From: Leptolyngbya sp. NIES-3755
GTDB taxonomy: Bacteria; Cyanobacteriota; Cyanobacteriia; Leptolyngbyales; Leptolyngbyaceae
Assembly (NCBI GenBank): GCA_001548435.1
Contig: AP017308.1
Span: 2,551,030-2,615,029, forward strand
Direction of reading: 5' to 3'
Length of the DNA stretch: 64,000 nt
Of this stretch, positions 9,053 through 18,092 are shown in pieces; the stretch's first letter is position 1, and each line of letters starts with the position of its first letter. The translations under genes were made by a program, and so were the position numbers. The notes under the pieces were generated by a model. That model made no database searches and was not told the DNA's origin. It worked only from the letters and a program-made list of their open reading frames with translations.

Positions 9053-9439
9053 ATGGCGACAGATCGAAGACAAGCTCGTGTCTCAGAATCTATCCGCCGC
9101 GAGGTCAGTCTGATGTTACTCAATGGCATCAAAGACGATCGCGTTGGAACGGGAATGGTGAGCGTCACGGATGTGGATGTTTCAGGCGATTTGCAACACG
9201 CCAAAATCTTTGTCAGCATCTACGGGGATGCCGAAGCCAAAGCTGAAACGATGGCAGGTTTGAAATCTGCGACAGGATATGTTCGGAGTGAACTGGGTCA
9301 ACGGATTCGACTGCGGAGAACACCTGAAGTCATCTTTATCGAAGATAATTCGCTGGAGCGAGGTGATAAAGTTCTAGGGTTGATTAATCGCCTCAGTCAA
9401 GAGCGTAAACATGATGAAGACGTTTCTCCCGAATCTTGA
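9053..9439 (+). CDS. rbfA: Ribosome-binding factor A
   Basis: 128 residues, the normal RbfA length. The single KH-like domain is recognisable from [14 protein letters not shown], through [17 protein letters not shown], to the C-terminal [18 protein letters not shown]. RbfA binds the 30S subunit and assists late maturation of 16S rRNA, notably under cold conditions. Its 3' end overlaps the following glycosidase start by 29 nt, which suggests translational coupling. Confidence 0.95.
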   Translation: MATDRRQARVSESIRREVSLMLLNGIKDDRVGTGMVSVTDVDVSGDLQHAKIFVSIYGDAEAKAETMAGLKSATGYVRSELGQRIRLRRTPEVIFIEDNSLERGDKVLGLINRLSQERKHDEDVSPES

Positions 9440-11069
9440 TGGGTTGACGCTGCAACAGCAAGTGGCTCAAATGGTGGTCGTGAGAGCTTCGGGCTTTCTG
9501 TTCGACCATGAGATTCAGTATCCAGTCTGGGAGCCACCTGCGGCAACGTTGCGCCACTGGGTCGAAGATTTGGGAGTGGGGGGCGTGATTTTGCTGGGTG
9601 CGAGTGCGGGAGAAATTGCCCTCAGAACTCAGCAGTTGCAATCTTGGGCAGCGATCCCTTTATTGATTTGTGCGGATGTCGAAGAAGGAGTCGGACAGCG
9701 ATTTTCGGGAGCAACTTGGTTTCCGCCACCCATGTCGATCGCTGAAATTGCAAAACGCGATTTACCTCTCGCCTGCCACTACGCGGAACAGATGGGACGA
9801 ATTACAGCCGAGGAAAGTTTAGTGATCGGCTTAAATTGGCTCTTGTCTCCTACAGTCGATGTCAACAACAATCCAGACAATCCGGTGATCAATGTCCGGG
9901 CATTTGGTGAAACTCCAGAGATTGTCGGTGAACTTGCAAAAGCTTTTATTCGTGGTGCACATCAGCACCCAATTTTAACCACTGCAAAACATTTTCCGGG
10001 TCATGGAGATACCGCGATCGATTCTCATCTAGAACTCCCTGTGATTTTGCACGATCGCGATCGCTTAGAACAAATCGAATTCCCACCTTTCAAAGCTGCC
10101 ATCTCCGCAGGTGTTGATGCAATTATGAGCGCTCACCTGCAAATTCCTGCACTCGATCCGAACTATCCCGGAACACTCTCTTCAAAAGTTCTGACCGATG
10201 AACTAAGACACAATCTGGGATTTGAAGGATTAGTGACAACAGATGCGCTAGTCATGGGCGCGATCGCGAATCGATACGGAACTGAAGAAGCCTGTGTGTT
10301 AGCAGTCGAAGCTGGAACCGATATTTTACTCATGCCACTGGAGCCAGAGAAAGCAATTACAGCCGTTTGTGAAGCGGTGGAAAGTGGACGAATTCAGCAC
10401 GATCGCATCCAAGCTTCAGTCGAAAGAATCTGGAGAGCAAAACAAAAAGCTTGTGCGATCGCGCTTCCATCCGAAGAAGGTCACGCTTGGGAAAATCCAC
10501 CTGAACCCGTTTTGCAGACTGATAGCTTAACCGAGAAGATAGCTCAACCCGAAGCATTATCTATCAATGCTGAATTGTTGCGCCATTCAATGAGAGCAAA
10601 TCATCCAAACCCCTCTCGCTTAGCGTCCTTAGAAGGTGTGGGTCGCAATTTAGTCATTGTTAATAGCATTCTCGATTGTGATTTTCTTGGACGAACTGCT
10701 CCTGCGATCGCACTTCCCGCACAGTTCGGATTTACGCAAGTCGAGATTGTCGATCGACATACGCCACACATTGACTTAAACGATCGCGATTCGAGTCCGA
10801 CTCTATTGCAATTGTTCATTCGTGGTAATCCTTTCCGTGGCATTGCGGGATTAACTCAAGCCGCACAGGATTGGTTTACGCATCTATTAAGTACTGATCA
10901 GCTTTATGCGATCGCGCTTTACGGCAGTCCTTATGTTCTCGATCGCTTTTTGCCGAGCTTGCCTTCTGATATTCCTTATGTGTTTAGTTATGGACAAATG
11001 CGAGAGGGACAAGCGATCGCATTAGAAACCCTGTTTCAAACCTTCCTCAACAACCAAAACCCGGTGTAA
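9411..11069 (+). CDS. Glycoside hydrolase family 3 (beta-N-acetylhexosaminidase-like)
   Basis: 552 residues. The GH3 N-terminal barrel is clear: [19 protein letters not shown] and the hallmark [18 protein letters not shown], followed by the nucleophile region [13 protein letters not shown] with Asp in TTDA. The KHFPGHG motif is typical of NagZ-type enzymes that use the His/Asp dyad and act on N-acetylglucosamine linkages, for example in peptidoglycan recycling. It is longer than NagZ (about 340 residues) because of a C-terminal domain from about residue 380 of the GH3-C type. No signal peptide is evident. It overlaps rbfA at its start and the convergent gene by 34 nt at its end. Confidence 0.88.
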   Translation: MMKTFLPNLDGLTLQQQVAQMVVVRASGFLFDHEIQYPVWEPPAATLRHWVEDLGVGGVILLGASAGEIALRTQQLQSWAAIPLLICADVEEGVGQRFSGATWFPPPMSIAEIAKRDLPLACHYAEQMGRITAEESLVIGLNWLLSPTVDVNNNPDNPVINVRAFGETPEIVGELAKAFIRGAHQHPILTTAKHFPGHGDTAIDSHLELPVILHDRDRLEQIEFPPFKAAISAGVDAIMSAHLQIPALDPNYPGTLSSKVLTDELRHNLGFEGLVTTDALVMGAIANRYGTEEACVLAVEAGTDILLMPLEPEKAITAVCEAVESGRIQHDRIQASVERIWRAKQKACAIALPSEEGHAWENPPEPVLQTDSLTEKIAQPEALSINAELLRHSMRANHPNPSRLASLEGVGRNLVIVNSILDCDFLGRTAPAIALPAQFGFTQVEIVDRHTPHIDLNDRDSSPTLLQLFIRGNPFRGIAGLTQAAQDWFTHLLSTDQLYAIALYGSPYVLDRFLPSLPSDIPYVFSYGQMREGQAIALETLFQTFLNNQNPV

Positions 11070-11500
11070 GTTATTCCGGAATCATCTGGCTCAACCAATA
11101 GGAAATGTAATCGATCGCTCTCCTTCTTGCGCTGTTCAAACAATTGGGCAGCGCTTCGCACTTCCGGATCTTCAAACGTCGCGACAATCCAGCGATCGAC
11201 TTCTCCCGCATTCAAAATCAATCCATCCGGCGCACCTGCGATCGCATCGAGTGACACAGGCTGATTTGCCTTTAACCATCGCGCTAACTGCATCGATCGT
11301 CGCCCCCCATCAATCACGACCCCTGGAATCTGCACTATCGATGCAATGCCTAAATTGACCGGATACAAGGCTTCGGGCATTTCTACGATCGGGATCGTGC
11401 GATTGGCGATCGACTCGACTAAATCACTCGATCGTAACGATGCAAATCGCCATTGTTCTCCCCACAAATTTTCGGGCAACGGCTGAGGAGGATTTCGCAT
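11036..11500 (-). CDS. Tab2/Atab2-like (DUF1092) C-terminal-domain protein
   Basis: About 154 residues. The order of motifs follows the C-terminal half of the Tab2/Atab2 family as I know it: LWGEQWRFASL, a central IPGVVIDGGRRSMQLARWL, then LILNAGEVDRWIVA and a terminal RLHFLLVEPDD...GFWLLR. Tab2/Atab2 proteins promote translation of photosystem I mRNA in chloroplasts, and cyanobacteria have full-length homologues of about 290 residues. Only the C-terminal half is present here, so this is either a short paralogue or a remnant. ATG 11500 is preferred to an upstream TTG at 11512. No strong Shine-Dalgarno. Confidence 0.55.
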   Translation of the reverse strand: MRNPPQPLPENLWGEQWRFASLRSSDLVESIANRTIPIVEMPEALYPVNLGIASIVQIPGVVIDGGRRSMQLARWLKANQPVSLDAIAGAPDGLILNAGEVDRWIVATFEDPEVRSAAQLFEQRKKESDRLHFLLVEPDDSGITYTGFWLLRKV

Positions 11501-11759
11501 AAATCGACACAATGCAGAACGAACTCTATTTTATGAGATCTGGAGTCAGTGACATTGCGGAATTGGCGATCGCGAAATCAATCCATTCTCGAAATCAGTA
11601 CAAGTGCTTTTTCTCTACTTGATGATTTCCATACGAACGATCGTAAGTTTTTTACGTTAATTCCGTTTTTTGACCGGGCATTCTGGGAGAGAACAATCAA
11701 TCCGTAGCTGAAATACGTAAGTACTCTAGCACTGTGCTTAGCCCCGAAGGAGATAGACG

Positions 11760-12410
11760 ATGGCGTTACAAGGAACGGAAGCTCAGGCAAAAACCCGCTT
11801 TTTGCTGGCATTGTGGGATGTGAGCGATCGACAATCTGAAATCAAGAAAAGCAATCTATTCAAACAGTTGACGCGCACCAAAGAAAAACAATCTGACTAT
11901 AAGCCGATCTATCAGGCATTGATTGAGGCAAAAGCGATCGAGGATGTCAGCAGTTTCCTCAAGTTGACGGTGATCGGTCAACAACTCTTATCCGAAGGCT
12001 TGAAATCAGCAGAGTTTAAGTTTGACGATCGTGCGACCAGTGCAACAACAGCCAATCCTTTACTGAGATGGATTCGCCAGAACTGCTTGGCGAGTGCGCC
12101 TGTGATGAATGGCAATGGAAAGAAAAGCTCGATCGCATCCTACGAAGAATTTAAGCCTGTGGCGTTGGAAGTGTTCGATCGATTGAATCGCGACTATAAC
12201 CTCGATAACTTAGTGCCGATTTATCGGATTCGGCGGGAAATTGGGGAACGAGTTGAGCGATCGAGCTTTAACGAATGGATGCTGGATTTACAAGCAAATG
12301 AAGTTTTTCAGCTAATTGGTGGAGAAATGCCGAGTTTAACTCTTGACAAAGCCGAGGACTCAATTAGCACTCCGCTCGGTGGCGATCGATTTTACGCAAA
12401 ACGTCTGTAA
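11760..12410 (+). CDS. Putative winged-helix protein, first gene of a nuclease cassette
   Basis: 216 residues, not recognised. AAGGAG stands 7 nt before the ATG. The N-terminal 75 residues (TRFLLALWDV...LFKQLTRTKEK...YQALIEAKAIEDV...LTVIGQQLLSEGL) read as a winged-helix-like regulatory or adaptor domain. A second helical domain spans about residues 100-180 (FKPVALEVFDRLNRDYNLDNLVPIYRIRREIGERV) and the end, GGDRFYAKRL, resembles the end of the nuclease encoded two genes downstream. It lies 46 nt before the ATPase gene on the same strand, so the three genes appear to form one operon. The role is unknown; a DNA-binding or specificity subunit is an inference from context. Confidence 0.6.
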   Translation: MALQGTEAQAKTRFLLALWDVSDRQSEIKKSNLFKQLTRTKEKQSDYKPIYQALIEAKAIEDVSSFLKLTVIGQQLLSEGLKSAEFKFDDRATSATTANPLLRWIRQNCLASAPVMNGNGKKSSIASYEEFKPVALEVFDRLNRDYNLDNLVPIYRIRREIGERVERSSFNEWMLDLQANEVFQLIGGEMPSLTLDKAEDSISTPLGGDRFYAKRL

Positions 12411-13987
12411 CCACGAATCTTCCTCTTAACTTTTGTACTATTGTTGACATACAACCATGAGCAGTTCAGTTTCCTCTTCTATTCAAGAAGTAAATGATGC
12501 ACTTCTGAGCCACAACCCTTTTGCTCAACCTCCTTTTCTGAAGGCGCAGCACGTCTGGGAAAAAGGATTTCCTGATGTCAAATCTTTAAATGCTCATGCG
12601 TCAAACGTAGTTTTTCAAGCTTTAGAGCAGATTCGACAGGGGCAGTACTCATCGACTTCCATTCTGATTACGGCTCAAAACGGTACGGGAAAAACTCATG
12701 TTATTAGCCGAATTCGACATCAACTTCAGTCTCAGGGTGGCGCACTTTTTGTTTATACCGAAGCGTTTGACGACTTGAACAATGTTCGGCACTCATTCCA
12801 GCAATTGCTTGCAGACAGCTTAAGCAAGACTGGGAGCCAAGGAGTGACACAATGGCAGGAACTTGCAACTGAAATGGCTAATCAAGCGCTGAGAGGCGTT
12901 AATTCAGATGCAAAAACGATCATTCCGAAAACACTATTGAATCAATTTGAGAAAAAGGGTGAAGAGCCATGCGGCGAAGAGAAGGTCAGAAGGTGGATCA
13001 GCCAACTTTCTAAGGCATTCTGTAGAGCTAGACCTGTCAAAGATCCAGATGTTGTACAAGCGATTTTCTGGACACTTTGCCCTGATCAAGCCTCCTATGC
13101 TACTAATTGGCTGGGTGGAAAGGAACTCGCTCAGTTCAAAGCAAACGAATTGAGACTACCAGCACAGCGTCAATCTTTTGATGCCACTCTTCAAATTTTG
13201 GAACTCATCAGCTACTACAACGAACTGGTCATTTGCTTCGACAATCTTGATTTAGACCAATTCAGTGATTCGGGACTGCATAAATCTCAAGTTGTTGTAG
13301 GGTTTGTGAAGGAGTTGTTCGAGAACATTCATCGAGGTGTCATTCTAACAGTCATGATGCCCGGTACTTGGACTGAGCGGGTAAAACAGCTCCCAGCAGG
13401 AGTTTGGACAAGAGTAAGAGCGCAGGGCGAACCGCTGAATTTGAAGTACATGAATGGCGATTCGATTGTCGAGCTAGTCTCGCTATACATGGATGCCTTT
13501 TACGCTGGCAAAAATCTGACCCCTCCTTACCCAACATATCCTTTTGAGGAAGCTCAACTTAAACAACTTGGTAGAGAAGGGCTAACAATTCGCCAAGTTC
13601 TTTCTTGGTGTCACGATCACTGCTCTCCTCAAAAGCCTGGCGGTGATCCTGTTGAAGTTGAGCCTCCAAAACTTCCTGACCCTGTTGAACTGGCATTTAT
13701 TAGTGAGTTGGATGCAAACATCAAGAATCGACTAGATGATAACTACTTCTTAGCTGAAGCAATTCTGTTTGGATTTCAATCGATCGTTGGGCAAGAAATT
13801 GACGGTACAACGATTACAGAGGTTACAACAGGAGTCGATAAGAAAGGGAAGAAAGATCCTTATCTCAATTTCAAAGTTCTGTGTGAGGATGATGAGTACT
13901 GGCACAGTATCGGAGTTGCTGTCTTACAGTATGATGGCGGACAGGTGTTAGGAGCGGGTTTTAGGAGGCTCCGAGATTTAGACGGCA

Positions 13988-14014
13988 AATTTGAAAGGGA
14001 GCGTGTCACCTTCT
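13988..14014. repeat. Left target duplication and left terminal inverted repeat of the IS
   Basis: 13988-13996 is AATTTGAAA, the left copy of the target duplication. 13997-14014 is the 18-bp left terminal repeat. The ATPase frame reads through the repeat and stops at 14014-14016. Confidence 0.92.
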
Positions 14015-14064
14015 GAGGAGAAAAATGAGAATAAAGGAAACCGATTCCTGAAGAGGTTCCCGCG

Positions 14065-14274
14065 ATGACTCCTGAAGACCAACAAGCGCTGAATGCCCAT
14101 GTTCAAGCGATTGCAAAAATCTTGTACAACGATGCTGACAAAAGCCAGATAACGAATTTGGCAGAAATCGAAGCGATGGTGCGAACTCAAGTGCAACAGC
14201 ACGTCACACCAGGATTAGGGAGTTTTTTATCACAGCAGTTACCGCCACAACTGAAGGCTACCCGCGACGGTTGA
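14065..14274 (+). CDS. Transposase, N-terminal reading frame
   Basis: 69 residues (MTPEDQQALNAHVQAIAKIL...), helical, matching the N-terminal region usual for ISKra4-type transposases. GAGG precedes the ATG. It ends at a TGA inside the start of the second frame. A slippery heptamer at 14223-14229 would move ribosomes into the -1 frame and give a fused 366-residue transposase. Alone it probably lacks catalytic function. Confidence 0.75.
   Translation: MTPEDQQALNAHVQAIAKILYNDADKSQITNLAEIEAMVRTQVQQHVTPGLGSFLSQQLPPQLKATRDG
14223..14229 (+). promoter_or_regulatory. Candidate -1 ribosomal frameshift site
   Basis: The heptamer T TTT TTA is in the correct register for the first transposase frame (codons TTT at 14224 and TTA at 14227). 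Slippage by one base places ribosomes in the frame of the second open frame, which is open from before this point to 15164. This is the classical X XXY YYZ form. Only a short possible stem (CAGTT/AACTG) lies downstream, so efficiency cannot be judged. Confidence 0.5.
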
Positions 14275-15164
14275 AAAGTATCTTAGGAGAACTGCAATTG
14301 ACGAGTGAACAAGCGACACGATTAGGGGTATCTGCGAGAAGCCAAATGAGTCCTTACTTGGAAGCGTGCTGTTTGAGAGCGAGTGCAACGGTTTCCTATG
14401 CCCGCGCAGAACGAGACATCGCGGTGTATACAGGAATGCGCGTCAGCGCCAAAACGCAACAACGATTAGTCCAGCGACAACCGTGGGAAGAACTTGAACC
14501 CGAAGCGCCAGAGCCGATTCTGGAAATCAGTATTGATGGCGGCAATGTGAAGTTAACCAGTGGCACTCAAGACGAACCGGACTGGCGACAGTACAAAGCC
14601 GTTCGCATCAATGGCAAGGGAGAAAGTCGAGCTTGGTTTCAGGACAATGAGGCATTGGTCGCAACAGTGAGCGCGCGTCCGATGGCAGAGGTCGTTGTCT
14701 GTCTGGGCGATGGACACGACGGCATCTGGAACTTGCATCAGCAGATCGTCGCGTTGAGCGAGCAACGGATTGAGATTCTCGATTGGTATCATCTCAAGGA
14801 GAACTTGTTCAAGTTATCGAGCGACGAAATCGACCGAGAACAGATAGAAGCTCAGTTATGGAAAGGAGATGTGAGCGCTGCTCTAGCCCAATTAGCGGCG
14901 TGTCCCTCCGATGAGGCAGAGCGGTTTTGCAACTATCTGCTGAAGCATCAACATCGGATTGTGAACTACGACTACTACGCGGCTGAGGAGCTATGTTCGA
15001 TTGGGTCAGGAGCCGTGGAATCGTTGGTCAAACAAATTGATCAACGGTTGCAGATTGTTGGAGGTCGGTGGAAAGCGGAGCATATTCCGAAAGTGCTGGC
15101 ACAACGCTGTGCTTATCTCAATGAGCAACTGAATCCCACGACATCTATTCTCTCAAGAAGGTGA
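14271..15164 (+). CDS. Transposase, catalytic reading frame (ISKra4-like)
   Basis: 297 residues from a TTG at 14271, but the frame is open upstream and is more likely entered by -1 frameshifting near 14229. The sequence carries the acidic residues of a DDE/RNase H-type core: ISIDGGNVKL (first Asp), EILDWYHLKENLF (second Asp) and a late Glu in GSGAVESLVKQIDQR. This pattern, with DWYH, is characteristic of ISKra4-type transposases. The stop lies in the right terminal repeat. Confidence 0.85.
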   Translation: MKSILGELQLTSEQATRLGVSARSQMSPYLEACCLRASATVSYARAERDIAVYTGMRVSAKTQQRLVQRQPWEELEPEAPEPILEISIDGGNVKLTSGTQDEPDWRQYKAVRINGKGESRAWFQDNEALVATVSARPMAEVVVCLGDGHDGIWNLHQQIVALSEQRIEILDWYHLKENLFKLSSDEIDREQIEAQLWKGDVSAALAQLAACPSDEAERFCNYLLKHQHRIVNYDYYAAEELCSIGSGAVESLVKQIDQRLQIVGGRWKAEHIPKVLAQRCAYLNEQLNPTTSILSRR

Positions 15165-15182
15165 CACGCTCCCAATTTGAAA
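15156..15182. repeat. Right terminal inverted repeat and right target duplication of the IS
   Basis: 15156-15173 is the exact complement of the left terminal repeat, and 15174-15182 is the second copy of AATTTGAAA. The transposase stop codon (15162-15164) lies inside the repeat. Confidence 0.92.
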
Positions 15183-15554
15183 TCACCCGTGGTTGTCTCG
15201 TGCGCTCCAAAGATAAGCTGCTCAACTCTCATTTCAGAAAAACTCATCTTGAACCTTTGATTGAGGAAGGAGGTGAATTTGTCGAACTGATAGAACAACA
15301 AATTAAACCTCTTGTCGCCATTCGCTCTGTTTATCAAAAACGTGAATCTGAGTACCGTGTAACCGAGGAACAAGTTTCGCAGTTCATTCGCGAAAAGGGC
15401 GATCGATATTGGCTTGGAGTTCACAATCCACTTCTGAAGGAGATCCTAAGTGAGCCATCTTATGAAGTTCCTGATGATATCGAAACTGAGCCAGAGTGTT
15501 CAGAGGAGTTTGATGCTGATGTCTCGACAACAGACGATCTAGAAGAGTTGGTTC

Positions 15555-17012
15555 ATGCTTGAGATGGTTTTATTGGACAAGGCTTTGTGCCTGCCTGCTG
15601 CTGATATTGCGGCTTTACTGAGTGGGAAACTGATTGCTGCACTCCCTAGAGTGCCTGTACAAAAAGGATGGACATTTGCGCTTTATCCGTACATTGAGGC
15701 AACACGACAACAGGAGAATTCTCATCGCTCAAATTGTACAGTCTCGACAAGTACAGCGATCGCGCAAGCATCGACAATTGAAGCATGGGCAACCTGTGAG
15801 CAATGTGTGATGCTGCATAGCTTAGAGCAGGTAGAAGCCTTGTCTCGTTCAACTATTTGGCAGAGAGAAGCCCTGAAATTAGCTCTAGAACAAAGGCAAC
15901 ATCTGTTTTTAGCTTTCTTGCGTGTTCATCGAACTCCTGAATTGATCAAGGTGAACTGCAAAAGTTTGAACGCTGATAAGTTCGGAAAATTCGTTGGATT
16001 ATCGAGCTTAGATGAGCGATTTAACCAACCAGAAAAGATAACGCAGAAACTACCTGTTTTGAGCGATCGCACTTTCGCCCAGCGCAGACAAAAACTCGAA
16101 AACCTAGAGCCTCCAGATCATCCAGAACTAGAAGAATTGCACGACACGATCGCTCAACTCGCCAACCCAGCAGCAGTCCATCTCAAACAAGATTTGAAAT
16201 ACTTTCTGGGTTGGGCGGAAACTGCGATCGTCGATCGACCCCAACCAAAATGGATTCAGGAAATTGCTAAAGCAGGCAACTCCAGTGATGGTGACTACTT
16301 TGAAAAGCTTGTTCGGAAAAGCTTCATCGAATTAGGCTTCACGAACTCACAAAACAACCCCAAAATGAGCCTAGACCCAGAAGCAACTGGAGGAGCAGGA
16401 GGAATTGATTTTTTCTGCGATGCACCTTATCGAATCATTGGCGAGTGCAAAGCAAGTAAAAGCCAAAAAGTAGCCGACCACAAAGACGGAGCGCCCGCAC
16501 AGTTGCTCAAATTTGGAGGATCTTACCTGAAACCCGAAGAATTTGCAGATTCCATCAGAATCATCATGGCTCCGGGGGAAATGACAGACTACGCAAAACA
16601 AACCGCGATCGGACATCAGATGAACGTACTGCAACCAGAAACACTCCAACGTTTAGTGGAACTCAAGCAAGCCTACCCTGGAGCAATCAACCTTTGGGAG
16701 CTTAAATCTTGCCTGTCTCAATTGCCTTTTAGTCAAGCCGCAGATGACAAACTAAATCAACACCTCGATCGCATTCAGCAAGAAATTCAAGTGCGATCGC
16801 GAATTGTTGAAGTTCTTCAATCCAGAGCACCCAAAGAACTAGGAATCGATTTCATCTGGGGAACTTACGAAGCACTCAATCCTCCTCGTTCACTGACTCA
16901 AGCAGAACTGAAAGATATTTTAATTGAACTGTCTTCTCCCTTGACCGGATTCATTGGGCGCAAAGACAGCGATCGCTTCTACTTTCTCCGTCCGCTCAAT
17001 CTCGAATCCTAA
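15555..17012 (+). CDS. PD-(D/E)XK nuclease-domain protein, last gene of the cassette
   Basis: 485 residues. The N-terminal 150 residues are helical and unrecognised. From about residue 230 a restriction-endonuclease-like core is readable: DGDYFEKLVRKSFIELGF (first acidic helix), GGAGGIDFF (catalytic Asp) and RIIGECKASK (the ExK half). The C-terminal 80 residues (RSRIVEVLQSRAP...AELKDILIEL...DRFYFLRPL) look like a winged helix. The start overlaps the ATPase stop by 8 nt, a sign of translational coupling. With an ATPase and a small putative DNA-binding protein upstream, a role in defence against foreign DNA is plausible, but no known system is recognised. Confidence 0.7.
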   Translation: MLEMVLLDKALCLPAADIAALLSGKLIAALPRVPVQKGWTFALYPYIEATRQQENSHRSNCTVSTSTAIAQASTIEAWATCEQCVMLHSLEQVEALSRSTIWQREALKLALEQRQHLFLAFLRVHRTPELIKVNCKSLNADKFGKFVGLSSLDERFNQPEKITQKLPVLSDRTFAQRRQKLENLEPPDHPELEELHDTIAQLANPAAVHLKQDLKYFLGWAETAIVDRPQPKWIQEIAKAGNSSDGDYFEKLVRKSFIELGFTNSQNNPKMSLDPEATGGAGGIDFFCDAPYRIIGECKASKSQKVADHKDGAPAQLLKFGGSYLKPEEFADSIRIIMAPGEMTDYAKQTAIGHQMNVLQPETLQRLVELKQAYPGAINLWELKSCLSQLPFSQAADDKLNQHLDRIQQEIQVRSRIVEVLQSRAPKELGIDFIWGTYEALNPPRSLTQAELKDILIELSSPLTGFIGRKDSDRFYFLRPLNLES

Positions 17013-17054
17013 TTCCGCTGCGATAAGCTAGTCATACACATACGATCCCAGACT

Positions 17055-17264
17055 ATGCCAAATCCATCGCCCACGCAACGCACTGTACTACTCTACCCTG
17101 ACGAAAATGGCTACGTCATTGCAGAAGTTCCAAGCCTGCCGGGATGTGTCAGCCAAGGAGAAACCCGCGACGAAGCACTTCAAAATATTCAAGAAGCGAT
17201 CGCTCTTCACATTGAAGTTCTACAAGAGCGTGGGCAACCTGTTCCAGACGATCGGGTTGAATAA
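17055..17264 (+). CDS. HicB-family antitoxin (orphan)
   Basis: 69 residues of the HicB partial RNase H-like fold: YPDENGYVIAEVPSLPGCVSQGETRDEALQNIQEAI. This stretch is diagnostic. No HicA toxin (a small dsRNA-binding-like protein with a catalytic His) is readable immediately upstream or downstream. A twelve-codon frame from a GTG at 17281 is too short to be one. Free-standing HicB-like proteins are frequent in cyanobacteria, so this may be a regulator rather than a broken module. Confidence 0.85.
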   Translation: MPNPSPTQRTVLLYPDENGYVIAEVPSLPGCVSQGETRDEALQNIQEAIALHIEVLQERGQPVPDDRVE

Positions 17265-17330
17265 AACGTTGTTCGACAGGTGAAATTAACCGTAGACGAA
17301 TTTATTGATTTGCTGTGAGCGCGATCGACA

Positions 17331-18092
17331 TTACTCAAGCAAAACCGGAATCAATCGTCGCTCAATCTCTTCAAGATAAGCGGTTAATCCGGTCTCTTGT
17401 CCTCTTGCTCGTAGCAGTTCCAGACTGGTTTCTTCCCAGCATTGCTGCTCACGAGAATAATCGCCACGGGTCAGCGAGTCGATCACCACTTTGGGATTTC
17501 TTTGTCGATCGGGTTCCTCAAAAGAGTTCGACTGTAACCGATGTGCCCTCTCACAAGGATCAAAATTCAGTTGATGCCGAATCTCCTTGAGCATCTGTTT
17601 TTCCTTTGCATCTAATGGCTGAAATCCATTCAGCACCCAAGCTTCTCGCATTCGATCAGCCACACCGACGATAATCTCTAAGTTCGACTGTTGATTTTGA
17701 TAGTCTGAACGTGCTTGCTCAATGTAATCTCTGCGATCAGATCTGCCATCCAAATCACGGATTAAAATGACTGCTTGAATGTTTCTACCTAATTTACGTT
17801 GTAAAAAGTTAATCAGCAGCATTACTTTTCTGGCTGACTTACCATCCGTTTTTAATCGATCGTGGGATCTGATTTTTGGAAACTTGAATTCGCTAGAAAA
17901 GTGTTCAACAATATCATTGATATTTTTCCAGCAAGAATGCTCCGAACCTGGGACTAGCCCGCTCCAACAGAACAAATATTGAAACAACTCAGGCTCGAAC
18001 TGATTTCCTTTTTCAGCCAGAACACGCTCAGCCAACTTCGTCGCAGTTCGGGCATCTGCACTACTTTCAACAATCACAACAAACTCAAACAT
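17331..18092 (-). CDS. TOPRIM-like protein paired with an ABC-type ATPase
   Basis: 253 residues. The N-terminus FEFVVIVESSADARTATKLAERVL reads as the Glu-bearing first strand and helix of a TOPRIM fold, and QAVILIRDLDGRSDR near residue 120 supplies the DxD motif. These acidic positions coordinate metal in TOPRIM nucleases. ATG at 18092 overlaps the 3' end of the ATPase gene by 8 nt and is preceded by GGAGAGG. ATPase plus TOPRIM in adjacent genes recalls the OLD-like defence modules and the AriA/AriB pair of PARIS; which branch it belongs to is not clear from sequence. Confidence 0.65.
   Translation of the reverse strand: MFEFVVIVESSADARTATKLAERVLAEKGNQFEPELFQYLFCWSGLVPGSEHSCWKNINDIVEHFSSEFKFPKIRSHDRLKTDGKSARKVMLLINFLQRKLGRNIQAVILIRDLDGRSDRRDYIEQARSDYQNQQSNLEIIVGVADRMREAWVLNGFQPLDAKEKQMLKEIRHQLNFDPCERAHRLQSNSFEEPDRQRNPKVVIDSLTRGDYSREQQCWEETSLELLRARGQETGLTAYLEEIERRLIPVLLE

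Larger units (their letters stand above)
13997..15173 (+). mobile_element. ISKra4-like insertion sequence, 1,177 bp, complete
   Basis: Both ends carry the perfect 18-bp terminal inverted repeat GGGAGCGTGTCACCTTCT (13997-14014, and its complement at 15156-15173). The element is flanked by a 9-bp direct repeat, AATTTGAAA, the target duplication. It encodes a transposase in two overlapping frames with a DDE-type core. The perfect repeats and exact duplication point to recent transposition into the ATPase gene, in the same orientation as the host gene. Family assignment rests on the transposase sequence style, not on a database search. Confidence 0.9.
12457..15562 (+). pseudogene. P-loop ATPase gene interrupted by an insertion sequence
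   Basis: The frame runs from 12457 into the IS at 13997 and resumes at 15183. Removing the IS and one 9-bp target copy restores a continuous 639-residue frame (...DGKFEITRGCLVRSKDKLL...). Walker A is AQNGTGKTHVI near residue 70, and Walker B is LVICFDNLDLDQF near residue 260, followed by helices that fit an AAA+/STAND-like motor. The first 513 residues could still be made as a truncated protein ending in IS-derived sequence, retaining both Walker motifs but losing the acidic C-terminus. The reconstructed 3' end overlaps the nuclease gene by 8 nt (ATGCTTGA). Family not recognised. The intact reading frame on both sides suggests a recent insertion. Confidence 0.85.

Noticed and set aside
9049-9246. 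Overlapping plus-strand frame at the start of rbfA
   Set aside because: Out-of-frame shadow of rbfA; no family resemblance.
17281-17319. Twelve-codon frame (VKLTVDEFIDLL) after hicB
   Set aside because: Too short to be a HicA toxin, and has no HicA motif.
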